Positions 51,100 to 59,490 of a DNA stretch of 64,000 nucleotides are shown piece after piece. How positions within the stretch are numbered: the stretch's first letter is position 1; every line of letters begins with the position of its first letter. The DNA comes from Thermosynechococcus sp. (GTDB taxonomy: Bacteria; Cyanobacteriota; Cyanobacteriia; Thermosynechococcales; Thermosynechococcaceae). A program made the translations under genes and the position numbers. Location of the stretch: contig NZ_AP024678.1 of NCBI RefSeq assembly GCF_025999095.1, positions 1,333,527 to 1,397,526 on the forward strand, read 5' to 3'. The notes under the pieces are model-generated. The model did not search any database. It was given only the letters and a program-made list of their open reading frames with translations, and was not told the origin of the DNA.

Positions 51100-51227
51100 A
51101 CGCTCTAGGACTTTATCCCGCTTACAAAAAAAAATTAAAGTACTGCATTTTATTGATAACATAAATTAAACCGGAACACTTCTTAAGATAGAGTCATCCT
51201 AACTTAATTTTCTTTGTCGCTTTGATC

Positions 51228-52673
51228 ATGGCTGTCTTTCTCCCACAGCACTATCCATTGTGGCGATCGCTCTACCTTGGTATTTTATCTACTCTCCTGC
51301 TATGGTTGATCCCACCCTCCCCGGCAAGGGCCATGACCCCCAAGCACTACACCGAATTGACCTTTCCGCCGTTAGCAGAGATACAAGTACCGGCCTATGA
51401 GCGCCGTCAGTTGAGCAATGGCATGGTGGTCTATCTCCTGGAGGATCACGAGTGGCCGCTAGTGCGGGGAACTTTGATCTTTCGGGCAGGTAGTCGCTGG
51501 GATCCCCCCGCGCAAGTGGGTTTAGCAGAAATCAGTGGGGAGCTGATTCGCACAGGCGGCACCCAAGCCCACCGGGCTGCTGCAATTGACGAATGGCTGG
51601 AGGATCGGGCGGCAGCCATTGAATCCGGCGTCGGCAAAAGTTTAGGACGGATTAATTTCAACAGCCTCAAGGAGCACAGCGAGGCAGTACTGAACCTACT
51701 GGCGGAAATGCTCCAAGCCCCAGCAGTAGAACCAGAGCGCTTTGAATTGGCGATTCGGCGCCGCCAGGGAATCATTCAACGCCGTGATGATCAACCCAAT
51801 GCCCAAGCAGAACGGGAATTTTACAAGCTGATTTATGGCGCTGAGAGTCCCTACGCTCGCACTCAAGAGCTAGAAACACTTGCCAACATTACCCCTGCCG
51901 ATGTGCAGCAATTTTACCGGACCTATCTGGCTCCCTCCCGCTGCATGTTGGGGTTGGTGGGCGATTTTGATGCCTCGGAAATGGGCGATCGCCTGCAGGC
52001 CATTTTTGGCCCATGGCAGGATCCGCCGCACTTACCACCACTTCCTCCCTTGCCACCAGTGACGGCCGATACCTCCCCAGCAACGGTGGTGATTCATCGC
52101 CCCCATCTCTCCCAAAGCTACATCTATACCGGCCAATTGGGGGGAACCCTCAAAGATCCAGATGTGTTTACCCTCTATGTCCTCAATGGCGTTCTCAATG
52201 GCTTTGGCGGGCGTCTTTTCAACGAGGTGCGATCGCGCCAAGGGTTGGCCTATAGTGTCTATGCCGCTTGGAGTCCGGAATCTGACTATCCGGGGGTGTT
52301 TTATGGTGTCGGCCAAACCCAAACAGCGACCACAGCCAAGTTTCTCAGCGCCCTCCGCCAGGAAATTGAGCGATTGCAACAGGAACCTGTGGGCTCAGCA
52401 GAACTGAATTATGCCAAGGACAGCATTCTCAACTCCTTTGTTTTTAATTTTCGCGATCGCCTGCAAATTCTGAATCGCCTCCTGCGCTACGAATACTATG
52501 ACTTGCCGAAGGATTTTATTTTCCGCTATCAGCAAGCGGTCAAAGCAGCAACCGCCGCGGATCTGCAGCGGGTGGCACAAACCCACTTAAAGCCAGACCA
52601 GTGGCGCACCTTGATTGTGGGCGATCGCGTCCCCTGCCCAACGGCTGATTGCCAATACCGCTCCCACCCATAA
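51228..52673 (+). CDS. M16 peptidase-family protein lacking the zinc motif, exported
   Basis: A 481-residue protein of the insulinase/processing-peptidase (M16) fold. The ATG at 51228 starts a signal peptide (hydrophobic LGILSTLLLWLIPP, then S-P-A-R-A-M). Catalytic M16 subunits have HxxEH; here the matching place (residues 101-105) reads E-I-S-G-E, so zinc cannot bind in the normal way. The second half keeps the substrate-binding features R-L-F-N-E-V-R-S-R-Q-G-L-A-Y-S-V-Y. Non-catalytic M16 subunits normally pair with a catalytic partner encoded next door; none is here. It is followed convergently by fcl. It probably works in the periplasm. Confidence 0.88.
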   Translation: MAVFLPQHYPLWRSLYLGILSTLLLWLIPPSPARAMTPKHYTELTFPPLAEIQVPAYERRQLSNGMVVYLLEDHEWPLVRGTLIFRAGSRWDPPAQVGLAEISGELIRTGGTQAHRAAAIDEWLEDRAAAIESGVGKSLGRINFNSLKEHSEAVLNLLAEMLQAPAVEPERFELAIRRRQGIIQRRDDQPNAQAEREFYKLIYGAESPYARTQELETLANITPADVQQFYRTYLAPSRCMLGLVGDFDASEMGDRLQAIFGPWQDPPHLPPLPPLPPVTADTSPATVVIHRPHLSQSYIYTGQLGGTLKDPDVFTLYVLNGVLNGFGGRLFNEVRSRQGLAYSVYAAWSPESDYPGVFYGVGQTQTATTAKFLSALRQEIERLQQEPVGSAELNYAKDSILNSFVFNFRDRLQILNRLLRYEYYDLPKDFIFRYQQAVKAATAADLQRVAQTHLKPDQWRTLIVGDRVPCPTADCQYRSHP

Positions 52674-52716
52674 TTGTCATCCCCTTTGGGGAATTGGGCG
52701 TGTCACCGACAACCTC

Positions 52717-52739
52717 TGGATTAAGACCTGGATTAAGAC
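52717..52739. repeat. 12-base tandem duplication between M16 and fcl genes
   Basis: TGGATTAAGAC occurs at 52717-52727 and 52729-52739 (period 12), in the 73-base gap between the convergent M16 and fcl genes. A short TCCCC/GGGGA hairpin (about 52679-52691) precedes it and may serve as a bidirectional terminator, though without a clear T-run. Confidence 0.5.
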
Positions 52740-52746
52740 AAATTGG

Positions 52747-53688
52747 TCATAGGGATGCAGCGTGCTGGCGATACCAAGCAATGGTGCGTTCTAAGCCCTC
52801 TTTCAGGGAAATGCGGGCGAAAAACCCAAAGGCCTTTTTAGCTTTGCTCGTGTCAAGGCAGCGGCGGGGCTGACCATTGGGTTTATCGGTTTGCCATTCA
52901 ATTTCACCGTGAAAGTCCATCAGGTCGGAGATGAGAGCCACCAGCTCCCTAATGGTGATCTCCTCCCCGGTGCCGAGGTTAACAGGATCGGGATCACTAT
53001 AGGCCTGGGTAGCCATGACAATGCCGCGGGCAGCATCTTCCACATAAAGGAATTCCCGGCTAGGAGTGCCATCGCCCCATACGGCAATCCGAGCATCCCC
53101 CTGTTGCTGGGCAGTATGCACTTTGCGAATCAAGGCGGGAATCACGTGGGAACTCTCAGGATCAAAGTTATCTCCGGGGCCATAGAGGTTTACTGGCAGG
53201 AGATAAATGCCATTAAAGCCATACTGCTGCCGATAGGCTTGTAATTGCACGAGGAGGGCTTTCTTAGCAATGCCGTAGGGAGCGTTCGTTTCTTCGGGGT
53301 AACCGTTCCAGAGATCACTTTCTTTGAAGGGAACCGGGGTGAATTTAGGATAGGCGCAAATCGTCCCCACACAGACGAATTTTTCCACGCCAGCCCGATA
53401 GGCACAGTCAATCAGTTGTGCCCCCATGATCAAATTGTCATAAAACAGCTCGGCGGGCTTGGCTTGATTGAGACCAATGCCCCCCACATGGGCAGCCAGG
53501 TGAATGACAATATCTTGGCCTTGAACCACCGCTTGACAGGCAGACAGTTGCCGCAGATCGTAGTCGCGCGATCGCACCACCGTAATGCGCTCAGGTGTTG
53601 CCCCGGCTGCTTGTAATTGCGCTACCACGTGGCGTCCCAAAAATCCCGCCCCCCCGGTGACCAGAATTCTTTTTTGACTTAGATCCAT
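52747..53688 (-). CDS. fcl: GDP-L-fucose synthase
   Basis: A 313-residue short-chain dehydrogenase/reductase that epimerises and reduces GDP-4-keto-6-deoxy-mannose to GDP-L-fucose using NADPH. The nucleotide loop is GGAGFLGRHVV at residue 12; the catalytic Y-x-x-x-K is in NAPYGIAKKALL near residue 137, with Ser/Thr/Cys region VGTICAYP near residue 107. N-L-Y-G-P-G-D-N-F-D-P-E-S-S-H-V-I-P-A-L-I near residue 168 is diagnostic for Fcl. It lies 2 bases downstream of gmd, which makes its substrate, so the two form one transcript. Confidence 0.95.
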   Translation of the reverse strand: MDLSQKRILVTGGAGFLGRHVVAQLQAAGATPERITVVRSRDYDLRQLSACQAVVQGQDIVIHLAAHVGGIGLNQAKPAELFYDNLIMGAQLIDCAYRAGVEKFVCVGTICAYPKFTPVPFKESDLWNGYPEETNAPYGIAKKALLVQLQAYRQQYGFNGIYLLPVNLYGPGDNFDPESSHVIPALIRKVHTAQQQGDARIAVWGDGTPSREFLYVEDAARGIVMATQAYSDPDPVNLGTGEEITIRELVALISDLMDFHGEIEWQTDKPNGQPRRCLDTSKAKKAFGFFARISLKEGLERTIAWYRQHAASL

Positions 53689-53690
53689 GG

Positions 53691-54770
53691 CTAGTCTGCC
53701 TTACTAATAAACTGCCGCTGGGCAATGAGATCCAGGACGGTGTCGGAGGTGGTTTTGGGAGTGGTTCCTTGAATCCCCACGGCATGGAGATCGGCTTCCA
53801 CCATCAGGGCCACCAGCTCAGGAAATGTAACCGAGGGCTGCCAACCCAATACTGTTTTTGCCTTAGTGGGATCTCCCAAGAGTAGATCCACCTCCGTGGG
53901 ACGTAGATAGCGGGGGTCAAATTCCACGTAATCCTCCCAGTTCAGACCCACATACCCAAAGGCCAGCTCAAGAAATTCCCGCACAGAGTGGGTTTCCCCC
54001 GTGGCCACCACATAGTCATCGGGTTGCTCCTGTTGCAGCATCAGCCACATGGCACGCACATAGTCTTTGGCGTAGCCCCAGTCCCGTTTGGCGTCTAAGT
54101 TGCCCAAATAGAGCTTGTTTTGCTGGCCAGCCACAATGCGGGCAACGGCACGGGTAATTTTGCGGGTCACGAATGTTTCACCCCGCCGTGGACTTTCGTG
54201 GTTAAAGAGAATGCCATTACAGGCAAAAAGGTGATAGGCCTCGCGATAATTGACCGTTTGCCAATGGGCATAGACCTTGGCACAGGCATAGGGACTGCGG
54301 GGATAAAAGGGTGTGGTTTCCCGTTGCGGTACCTCCTGCACGAGGCCAAACATCTCCGAGGAACCCGCCTGGTAAAATTTCACCTGTTTGCCGCTGCGCT
54401 CTTGGTACTCGCGAATGGCCTCTAGGAGCCGCAGGGTTCCCATGGCAACAGTTTCAACGGTATATTGGGGGGCATCAAAGCTTACCCGCACGTGGGATTG
54501 TGCCCCCAGATTATAAATTTCATCAGGTTGGCTAAGTTCGATAATGCGTCGTAGGGTGCCGCCATCGGTGAGATCGCCATAGTGTAGGCGCAGAGTAGCT
54601 CCCTCTTGGTGGGGGTCAACGTAAATGTGGTCAATGCGATCAGTATTAAATGTGGAGGTGCGGCGAATAATGCCATGCACTTCATAGCCTTTCTCTAGGA
54701 GCAGCTCACTGAGGTAGGAGCCATCTTGGCCAGTGATACCCGTGATCAATGCCCGCTTGCGATCGCCCAT
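53691..54770 (-). CDS. gmd: GDP-mannose 4,6-dehydratase
   Basis: Converts GDP-D-mannose to GDP-4-keto-6-deoxy-D-mannose, the first step to GDP-fucose. The 359-residue SDR protein has the NADP loop [17 protein letters not shown] at residue 10, the family block [20 protein letters not shown] near residue 30, A-Q-S-H-V-R-V-S-F, the catalytic SSEMFG near residue 125 and Y-x-x-x-K in [13 protein letters not shown] near residue 150, then [13 protein letters not shown]. It is located between tolC and fcl on the same strand, all within a few bases of each other. Confidence 0.97.
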   Translation of the reverse strand: MGDRKRALITGITGQDGSYLSELLLEKGYEVHGIIRRTSTFNTDRIDHIYVDPHQEGATLRLHYGDLTDGGTLRRIIELSQPDEIYNLGAQSHVRVSFDAPQYTVETVAMGTLRLLEAIREYQERSGKQVKFYQAGSSEMFGLVQEVPQRETTPFYPRSPYACAKVYAHWQTVNYREAYHLFACNGILFNHESPRRGETFVTRKITRAVARIVAGQQNKLYLGNLDAKRDWGYAKDYVRAMWLMLQQEQPDDYVVATGETHSVREFLELAFGYVGLNWEDYVEFDPRYLRPTEVDLLLGDPTKAKTVLGWQPSVTFPELVALMVEADLHAVGIQGTTPKTTSDTVLDLIAQRQFISKAD

Positions 54771-54773
54771 CCG

Positions 54774-56528
54774 CTATTGCCTTCCTCCTAAACCCGTGCG
54801 TTCTGGATAACCCACCGCCCGCCTTAATGCTGCTAAAGAGCGATTGTAGTTCAAAATCGCTGCCAGGAGATTGCCTTGGGCTTGGGTCAAATTAGTTTCG
54901 GCATTAGTCACTTCCTGTTGAGTCCCCACCCCCGCTTGGAAGCGCAACCGCGCTAGGCGCAGTCCTTCAGTGGCTTGGGTAACGGCAGTTTGGGCAGTGG
55001 CAATGTTTTTCTCATTGGCCTTGAGATTGATGTAGGCTGTTTCCACCTCAAGGCGAATGCTGTCCTTTTGGCTGGCATACTGTTCCTCGGCACTGGCTGC
55101 AAGGGCTTCTTGACGAGCGGCACTCGCTCGGGCATTGCCACCATCAAAGAGGGCTAGTTGCATTTGCAGCCCTACCCCATAGCCAAAGCGAGGGCCTAGA
55201 TCATCTGTGACTTTGTCTAGCATATTGCCACTGGCAAAGAGACTGAGTTGAGGCCGTGTAGCAGCTAGGGCCACTTGACGATTGCTCAGGGCAATGCGCC
55301 GCCGCAGCAGTTGCTGCTCTAACTCCACACGGTTCTGATAGGCAAGGAGAATACTGTCCTCAAGGGAAAGTGACCATTTCGCAGCGGGTTCAACGCGCTC
55401 AGCAATCGCCACGTCCACCATCTGATTCACATTCAATCGCTGTGCCAACTGTCGCCGGGTCGTGATTTCCAAATTGCGCGCTTGATTCAAGTTTTGCTGA
55501 GCATTGGCAAGATTCACCTCGGCAGTTAGTACGTCCAAGAGCGTGCCAATCCCTGCTTGCTCAAAGGCGGTCGCATCCCGCAGGGTCACGTGGGCATTGG
55601 CTACGGCTGCTTCAGCGATTTGTACCTGCACCTTGGCCTGTTGCGCCAAATAGTAATCGTTTGTTACATCAAGGATCAGTTGTTGGAGTTGGCGTTGTAC
55701 CTCCAGTTCACTGAAGCGCACTTGGTTGCGAGCCGCTTGAATGGCCGCCGATCGCCCGCCCCCAGCAAACAGAGTATAGTTCATCACCAGCGCTGCGTTG
55801 GCAGTAGCACCGGCAGTGGCACCAAAAAGGTTAGTGAAAAAATTTCTGTAATTTAGTTGATTCACGGGTGCCAAGGTAATTGGGGTAACGTTGGCGGGGG
55901 TTGCAGCTTGGCTGGCACTGTTTTGCAGTTGCTGGAGTTGCTGTTGCAGCTCAAGGTTTTGCTGATCTGAAAATGCCCTTAGTTGGGGGCCTTGAAATCG
56001 CTGTTGCAGCCGTTGCACCTCAGTATTCAAAAGAGTGCTGGCAGCCAGTTGCTGAGCCAGAAGCTGTTGCTGAGCCTGTTGCTGTTGCTGTTGTTGTAAA
56101 GAGAGCTGCTGCTGAAAGTTGAGGGGGAGGTAGGCGGGCTGGCCGCCGGGGGTAGTATTTTGGCCAATGCTAGCTTGAAATGTCAGGGTGGGATAAAGCT
56201 GGGCTTGCACCTGTCGCAGTTGGGCCCGTGCCTGTTGTAGTTGTAGCTCACTAATTTGGAGGCCAATGTTGTTGCGAATGGCCACCTCAATCGCTTGCTC
56301 TAGGGTGAGGGCCTGATTGAGATCAATCTTGAGCGTCTCAGGAAGCGCCAGTCTATGGAGATTGGAATGGAGAGGCGTGAGGGTATCTAGCGCTGGCGGC
56401 GAAGATGCCTGTGCCAGTGGCGTCGTTGGAGGTGCAGCTTGAGCGAGGCTAGGCAGCGTTACAGGGGCGAGGGCCAGGAGTCCCGACACGAGTATTTTTT
56501 GGGGCTTCAGGGCAAGATCATTTAACAT
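54774..56528 (-). CDS. TolC-family outer-membrane efflux protein with Gln-rich insertion
   Basis: A 584-residue outer-membrane factor. Signal peptide at about 1-30 (G-L-L-A-L-A-P-V-T-L, then S-L-A-Q-A). The two OEP repeats are visible: L-T-L-E-Q-A-I-E-V-A-I-R-N-N near residue 80 and the matching L-E-D-S-I-L-L-A-Y-Q-N-R-V-E near residue 388. Between about 138 and 205 the sequence is extraordinarily rich in Gln (including a run of seven), which makes the protein longer than typical TolC (about 470 residues). It is expected to form the outer-membrane channel for export. It is adjacent to gmd-fcl and could work with the orphan DevC permease; this link is inference. Confidence 0.9.
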   Translation of the reverse strand: MLNDLALKPQKILVSGLLALAPVTLPSLAQAAPPTTPLAQASSPPALDTLTPLHSNLHRLALPETLKIDLNQALTLEQAIEVAIRNNIGLQISELQLQQARAQLRQVQAQLYPTLTFQASIGQNTTPGGQPAYLPLNFQQQLSLQQQQQQQAQQQLLAQQLAASTLLNTEVQRLQQRFQGPQLRAFSDQQNLELQQQLQQLQNSASQAATPANVTPITLAPVNQLNYRNFFTNLFGATAGATANAALVMNYTLFAGGGRSAAIQAARNQVRFSELEVQRQLQQLILDVTNDYYLAQQAKVQVQIAEAAVANAHVTLRDATAFEQAGIGTLLDVLTAEVNLANAQQNLNQARNLEITTRRQLAQRLNVNQMVDVAIAERVEPAAKWSLSLEDSILLAYQNRVELEQQLLRRRIALSNRQVALAATRPQLSLFASGNMLDKVTDDLGPRFGYGVGLQMQLALFDGGNARASAARQEALAASAEEQYASQKDSIRLEVETAYINLKANEKNIATAQTAVTQATEGLRLARLRFQAGVGTQQEVTNAETNLTQAQGNLLAAILNYNRSLAALRRAVGYPERTGLGGRQ

Positions 56529-56705
56529 GCGAGCTTAGACGTGCAGCCTGCTCAACTTAGCCACGGTAGAACTGCCCCTAAGCACTGGTGAAGATTGCCA
56601 GCATCCAGTCATTTGCTTCACTCCCACAACACACACCCATTCGCCAAAACTCTAACATAGATTCCCGCTGGCGATCGCGCCCTAGAGGCCACAGCCCCAT
56701 GAGGA

Positions 56706-56735
56706 TTGAAAATAGGGAGAAAATCGATCTAAAAT
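56706..56735 (+). promoter_or_regulatory. Promoter of tRNA-Ser
   Basis: TTGAAA (56706-56711) and TAAAAT (56730-56735) are separated by 18 bases, a good sigma-70-type promoter; the start would lie about 8-10 bases before the mature tRNA 5' end at 56752. Confidence 0.7.
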
Positions 56736-56751
56736 AGAGAACCTTCACAAA

Positions 56752-56843
56752 GGAGAGGTGGCTGAGTGGTCGAAAGCGGCAGATTGCTAATCTGTTGATA
56801 GGCAGGTAACTCCTATCCGAGGGTTCGAATCCCTCCCTCTCCG
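56752..56843 (+). tRNA. tRNA-Ser (anticodon GCU)
   Basis: A 92-base class II tRNA with a long variable arm. Acceptor GGAGAGG pairs with CCTCTCC; discriminator G at 56843. The anticodon stem CAGAT/ATCTG encloses TGCTA with anticodon GCT. The T arm has GGGTTCGAATCCC. CCA is not encoded. The open frame on the opposite strand is a classic spurious antisense frame over a tRNA. Confidence 0.97.
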
Positions 56844-56984
56844 TTAAAGAATCCGCTAAAGAAAAAAGAAAATGTGATCCAACCAATAGCTGACACTTAT
56901 CCTTTGTGACCCCTCAGCAAGGCCTGAAGGGGTCAAAGGCAGGAGATAATACATTCACATCAACAGCTTTAGGATAAAACAACG

Positions 56985-57203
56985 ATGACCACTGACTTAA
57001 TAATAACGATTCTCCCCGGCATGACCGTGAAGGTAATCAACCCCAACGATACCTACTACCAATTCCAGGGGATTGTGCAGCGGGTTACCGATGGCAAAGT
57101 CGCAGTGCTCTTTGAAGGCGGCAACTGGGATAAATTAGTGACCTTTGAGATGGGCGAGCTGGAGCCGGTGCTCAGTACCCCCAAAGGGAAAGCGAAAAAG
57201 TAA
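56985..57203 (+). CDS. ndhS: NAD(P)H-quinone oxidoreductase subunit S (NdhS)
   Basis: A 72-residue SH3-like subunit of photosynthetic complex I (NDH-1) that helps bind ferredoxin, the electron donor. The signature [21 protein letters not shown], followed by [20 protein letters not shown] near residue 31 and L-V-T-F-x-x-x-E-L-E, is that of the NdhS (formerly DUF3252) family. It lies downstream of tRNA-Ser and 3 bases before the HAS-barrel protein gene. Confidence 0.94.
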   Translation: MTTDLIITILPGMTVKVINPNDTYYQFQGIVQRVTDGKVAVLFEGGNWDKLVTFEMGELEPVLSTPKGKAKK

Positions 57204-57206
57204 ACG

Positions 57207-57809
57207 ATGGTGTGGCGATCGCCTCCCCTCCAGCCCTTTGCTGAGATTGTCCAGACAGCAACGGATCACTGCATTGCCCAGTGCCATGAGCCCGCCACCC
57301 TAGATTTTCCGGCTGTGCCTGCCCTGGGCAGTTGGGTGCGCATCCCAGAAGGCGAGCGCGTCATTTATGGCGTTGTTGCCTACGTGGTCACAGCCCCCAT
57401 TGACACAATTCACCGGGCTACCGCCTTGGGGCTATCCCTAGAGCAACTACGGCAAGAGCAGCCCCATATTTTTGCCATGTTGAAAACCGAGGTCACGATC
57501 GCCATTGCCGGCTTTCAGGAAAGGGAACACTTTTATCGCCATTTGCCCCCCCACCCACCCCAAATGCACCAGCAGGTCTATGGGTGTCCCCCACAGGAGG
57601 TGATTGCCTTCAGTAACACATTGACCTTTTTGCGAACCCTGTTGACCCTGCGCTATGGTCCCGGTGATGCCCTAGTAGCCGCAACCCTCCGTTCCTTGTA
57701 TCAACTCCGACAGCGCGATCGCCAGTGGCTAGTGCAGGCAGCCCAATACCTGAACCAACTCCTCAAAGATGACTACGATCGCCTGCGGGGCATTATTGAG
57801 CAGTTATGA
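57207..57809 (+). CDS. HAS-barrel domain protein
   Basis: A 200-residue cyanobacterial protein. The first 110 residues look like a HAS-barrel (the small beta-barrel of HerA and ATP synthases): F-A-E-I-V-Q-T-A-T-D-H-C-I-A-Q-C, then P-A-L-G-S-W-V-R-I-P-E-G-E-R-V-I-Y-G-V-V-A-Y-V-V-T-A-P-I-D. The rest is helical (S-N-T-L-T-F-L-R-T-L-L, then Y-Q-L-R-Q-R-D-R-Q-W-L-V-Q-A-A-Q-Y-L-N-Q-L-L). Function unknown. Three bases after ndhS, it probably shares its transcript; it overlaps the convergent cytochrome gene by 17 bases at the 3' ends. Confidence 0.72.
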   Translation: MVWRSPPLQPFAEIVQTATDHCIAQCHEPATLDFPAVPALGSWVRIPEGERVIYGVVAYVVTAPIDTIHRATALGLSLEQLRQEQPHIFAMLKTEVTIAIAGFQEREHFYRHLPPHPPQMHQQVYGCPPQEVIAFSNTLTFLRTLLTLRYGPGDALVAATLRSLYQLRQRDRQWLVQAAQYLNQLLKDDYDRLRGIIEQL

Positions 57810-58458
57810 TAGCCGGCAAGACAAAAGCCGCCCCAGTTGCCAGTAAAACAATGATTTCTAGGCCGACTAACAGAGGACTGGCAGGTTTAAGCCTACCGCC
57901 CCGCCACCAGTTCCCGACCGGCCGATCCTCGGGGCGGATTGCAAAACTGAGCATGGAAACTAAAAGTAGCCGCCCCCCGGCCTTTGCCCCGAGAATGAGG
58001 TGAGCCAGCAAACTCAGGAGCACCACACTCCAAGCCGCTAAATGAGCTAAGTACCAGCCTCGATTGAGCTCGCCTGCGGGCAACCACTCCTCTTGCATCA
58101 TCCGCCCCGTGATCAGGGCAAACGTGACGGCCACCAGCATTAGGGTATTTGCTAACCGATGCCATGCCCGCCAGTTTCCTTTAGGGAGTTGCGGCAACGT
58201 TTTCTCCTGTACCAGGCGGCGATCGCCCCAATGGAAGCAGTAGAGGGCAAAGAAGGGGAATAGCAATAGCAAGACCAGGGCAATTGTACCGTGGAGGCCT
58301 TGAATATCGGGAATCTTTGGTAGGGGCAGTGCTCCCCAGCGGCCATCGTAGGTGTTATAGACCCAAAACCCTGACAGCAGAGCAAGGAGCACCAAAATCG
58401 CAATTACCCCATGGGCAAGGCGCAGTGAAAGGGGTTGATAGGGAATAGGTTTGGCCAT
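57793..58458 (-). CDS. b-type cytochrome membrane protein
   Basis: A 221-residue protein with four or five membrane segments of the cytochrome b561/b6-like group. Candidate heme ligands sit in membrane segments: R-L-A-H-G-V-I-A near residue 16, L-H-G-T-I-A-L-V near residue 56, W-H-R-L-A-N near residue 100, A-H-L-A-A-W near residue 138 and L-A-H-L-I-L-G-A-K near residue 152. It could move electrons within the thylakoid or cytoplasmic membrane; partners unknown. The ATG at 58458 is 2 bases after the upstream M48 gene stop, so the two are coupled; a start at 58470 is also in frame. Confidence 0.8.
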   Translation of the reverse strand: MAKPIPYQPLSLRLAHGVIAILVLLALLSGFWVYNTYDGRWGALPLPKIPDIQGLHGTIALVLLLLFPFFALYCFHWGDRRLVQEKTLPQLPKGNWRAWHRLANTLMLVAVTFALITGRMMQEEWLPAGELNRGWYLAHLAAWSVVLLSLLAHLILGAKAGGRLLLVSMLSFAIRPEDRPVGNWWRGGRLKPASPLLVGLEIIVLLATGAAFVLPAIITAQ

Positions 58459-58460
58459 CG

Positions 58461-59291
58461 TTATTGACAACTAGGGTGTAATTGCTTGACGAGGCGATCG
58501 TACTGCTGCGTTTCCGCCCAATCAAGAATTTCCCGTGCCCGCAGCACCGGTAGTGGGTGGGTCAGCTGCGCGGTCTGTAATTCTTTGAAAAGCCCATACC
58601 AGCCCCGATCGGCCGCCTCATAGTCCCGCGCTTGGGCAATAAAGGCGTCGAGATTCAGGCGATCGCTCCACTGTGGTGAACCTCCAGAAAGTTTCATCAG
58701 AACTGAAGCAACAATACGGGGGTCGCGGGTCACCAATAGGGCAGCGCGATCGCAGGTGAGTTCAGCACAGCGAAGCCAATGTAGCAATTGCATTTGCAGT
58801 CCCTGGGCCAAAAGCAAACCCCAAGGAGACAATTGACTGGTGGCCAACAGCAACAGGTTGGCGATGGTCAGATAAACCCCATGCTCACATTTGAGGTGAC
58901 CCAACTCATGGGCTAAGACCGCTTGTAATTCCTTGGGTGTCAGCAGTTCCACCAGCGCCGAGTGCAGGACCACAAAAGGCTGTTTGCCCTGCATGGCAAA
59001 GGTGTAGGCATTGGCAACGGGGTGTTGTTTGAGATACAACTGGGGAGGCTCTAAGCCTAAAATACGACAGGCTTCGAGATGGAGGGCGTAAATCTCTGGC
59101 AATTGCCGCTCACTTAGACGCAGACTACTGCCAATGTTCTCAAGGTAAAAGGCCTGCTCCGCCACCGAACCTAAGAGCGATCGCACGAGAATATCTAACC
59201 CCGGCAGTTGTTGGAGTGCTTGGGTAGCCTCGCGATCGCGGGGATGACGAAATTGATCAGCCCTGAGGCTGGCAGATGCTGGAACAGGCAT
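58461..59291 (-). CDS. M48 family zinc metalloprotease
   Basis: A 276-residue member of the HtpX/Ste24-type peptidase family. The zinc site is complete here: A-V-L-A-H-E-L-G-H-L-K near residue 125, and the third ligand in C-A-E-L-T-C-D-R-A-A-L-L near residue 172 (E-x-x-x-D). Only one convincing hydrophobic segment is seen (I-A-N-L-L-L-L-A-T-S-Q-L, about 143-165), so it is not a typical multi-pass HtpX. It likely degrades damaged membrane or exported proteins. Compare the degenerate M48 protein at 15.6-17.6 kb. It is followed 2 bases on by the b-type cytochrome gene. Confidence 0.93.
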   Translation of the reverse strand: MPVPASASLRADQFRHPRDREATQALQQLPGLDILVRSLLGSVAEQAFYLENIGSSLRLSERQLPEIYALHLEACRILGLEPPQLYLKQHPVANAYTFAMQGKQPFVVLHSALVELLTPKELQAVLAHELGHLKCEHGVYLTIANLLLLATSQLSPWGLLLAQGLQMQLLHWLRCAELTCDRAALLVTRDPRIVASVLMKLSGGSPQWSDRLNLDAFIAQARDYEAADRGWYGLFKELQTAQLTHPLPVLRAREILDWAETQQYDRLVKQLHPSCQ

Positions 59292-59490
59292 GAAATAGTA
59301 ATTTTTACTTTGACCCCTCCACTGCCAATTTTAGAGTATAGCGCAGGCTTCCTGCACCGCTGTAAAAACGTGGTGCTGGGCGTGATCTCCGACTTGAGAC
59401 CCCCCAAAGCTACAGCAAGTGCGTCTGCCGCCCACTACTGAATCGGGGGCCAACTCCTACCGTAGCCTTCTTTAATCAAGGGAATTTTCG

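Noticed and set aside
56578..56886. Open frame of 102 codons on the minus strand
   Set aside because: It runs antisense across tRNA-Ser and contains the well-known spurious translation of a reversed tRNA (E-R-E-G-F-E-P-S-D-R). Unlike sufE, no recognisable protein precedes it.
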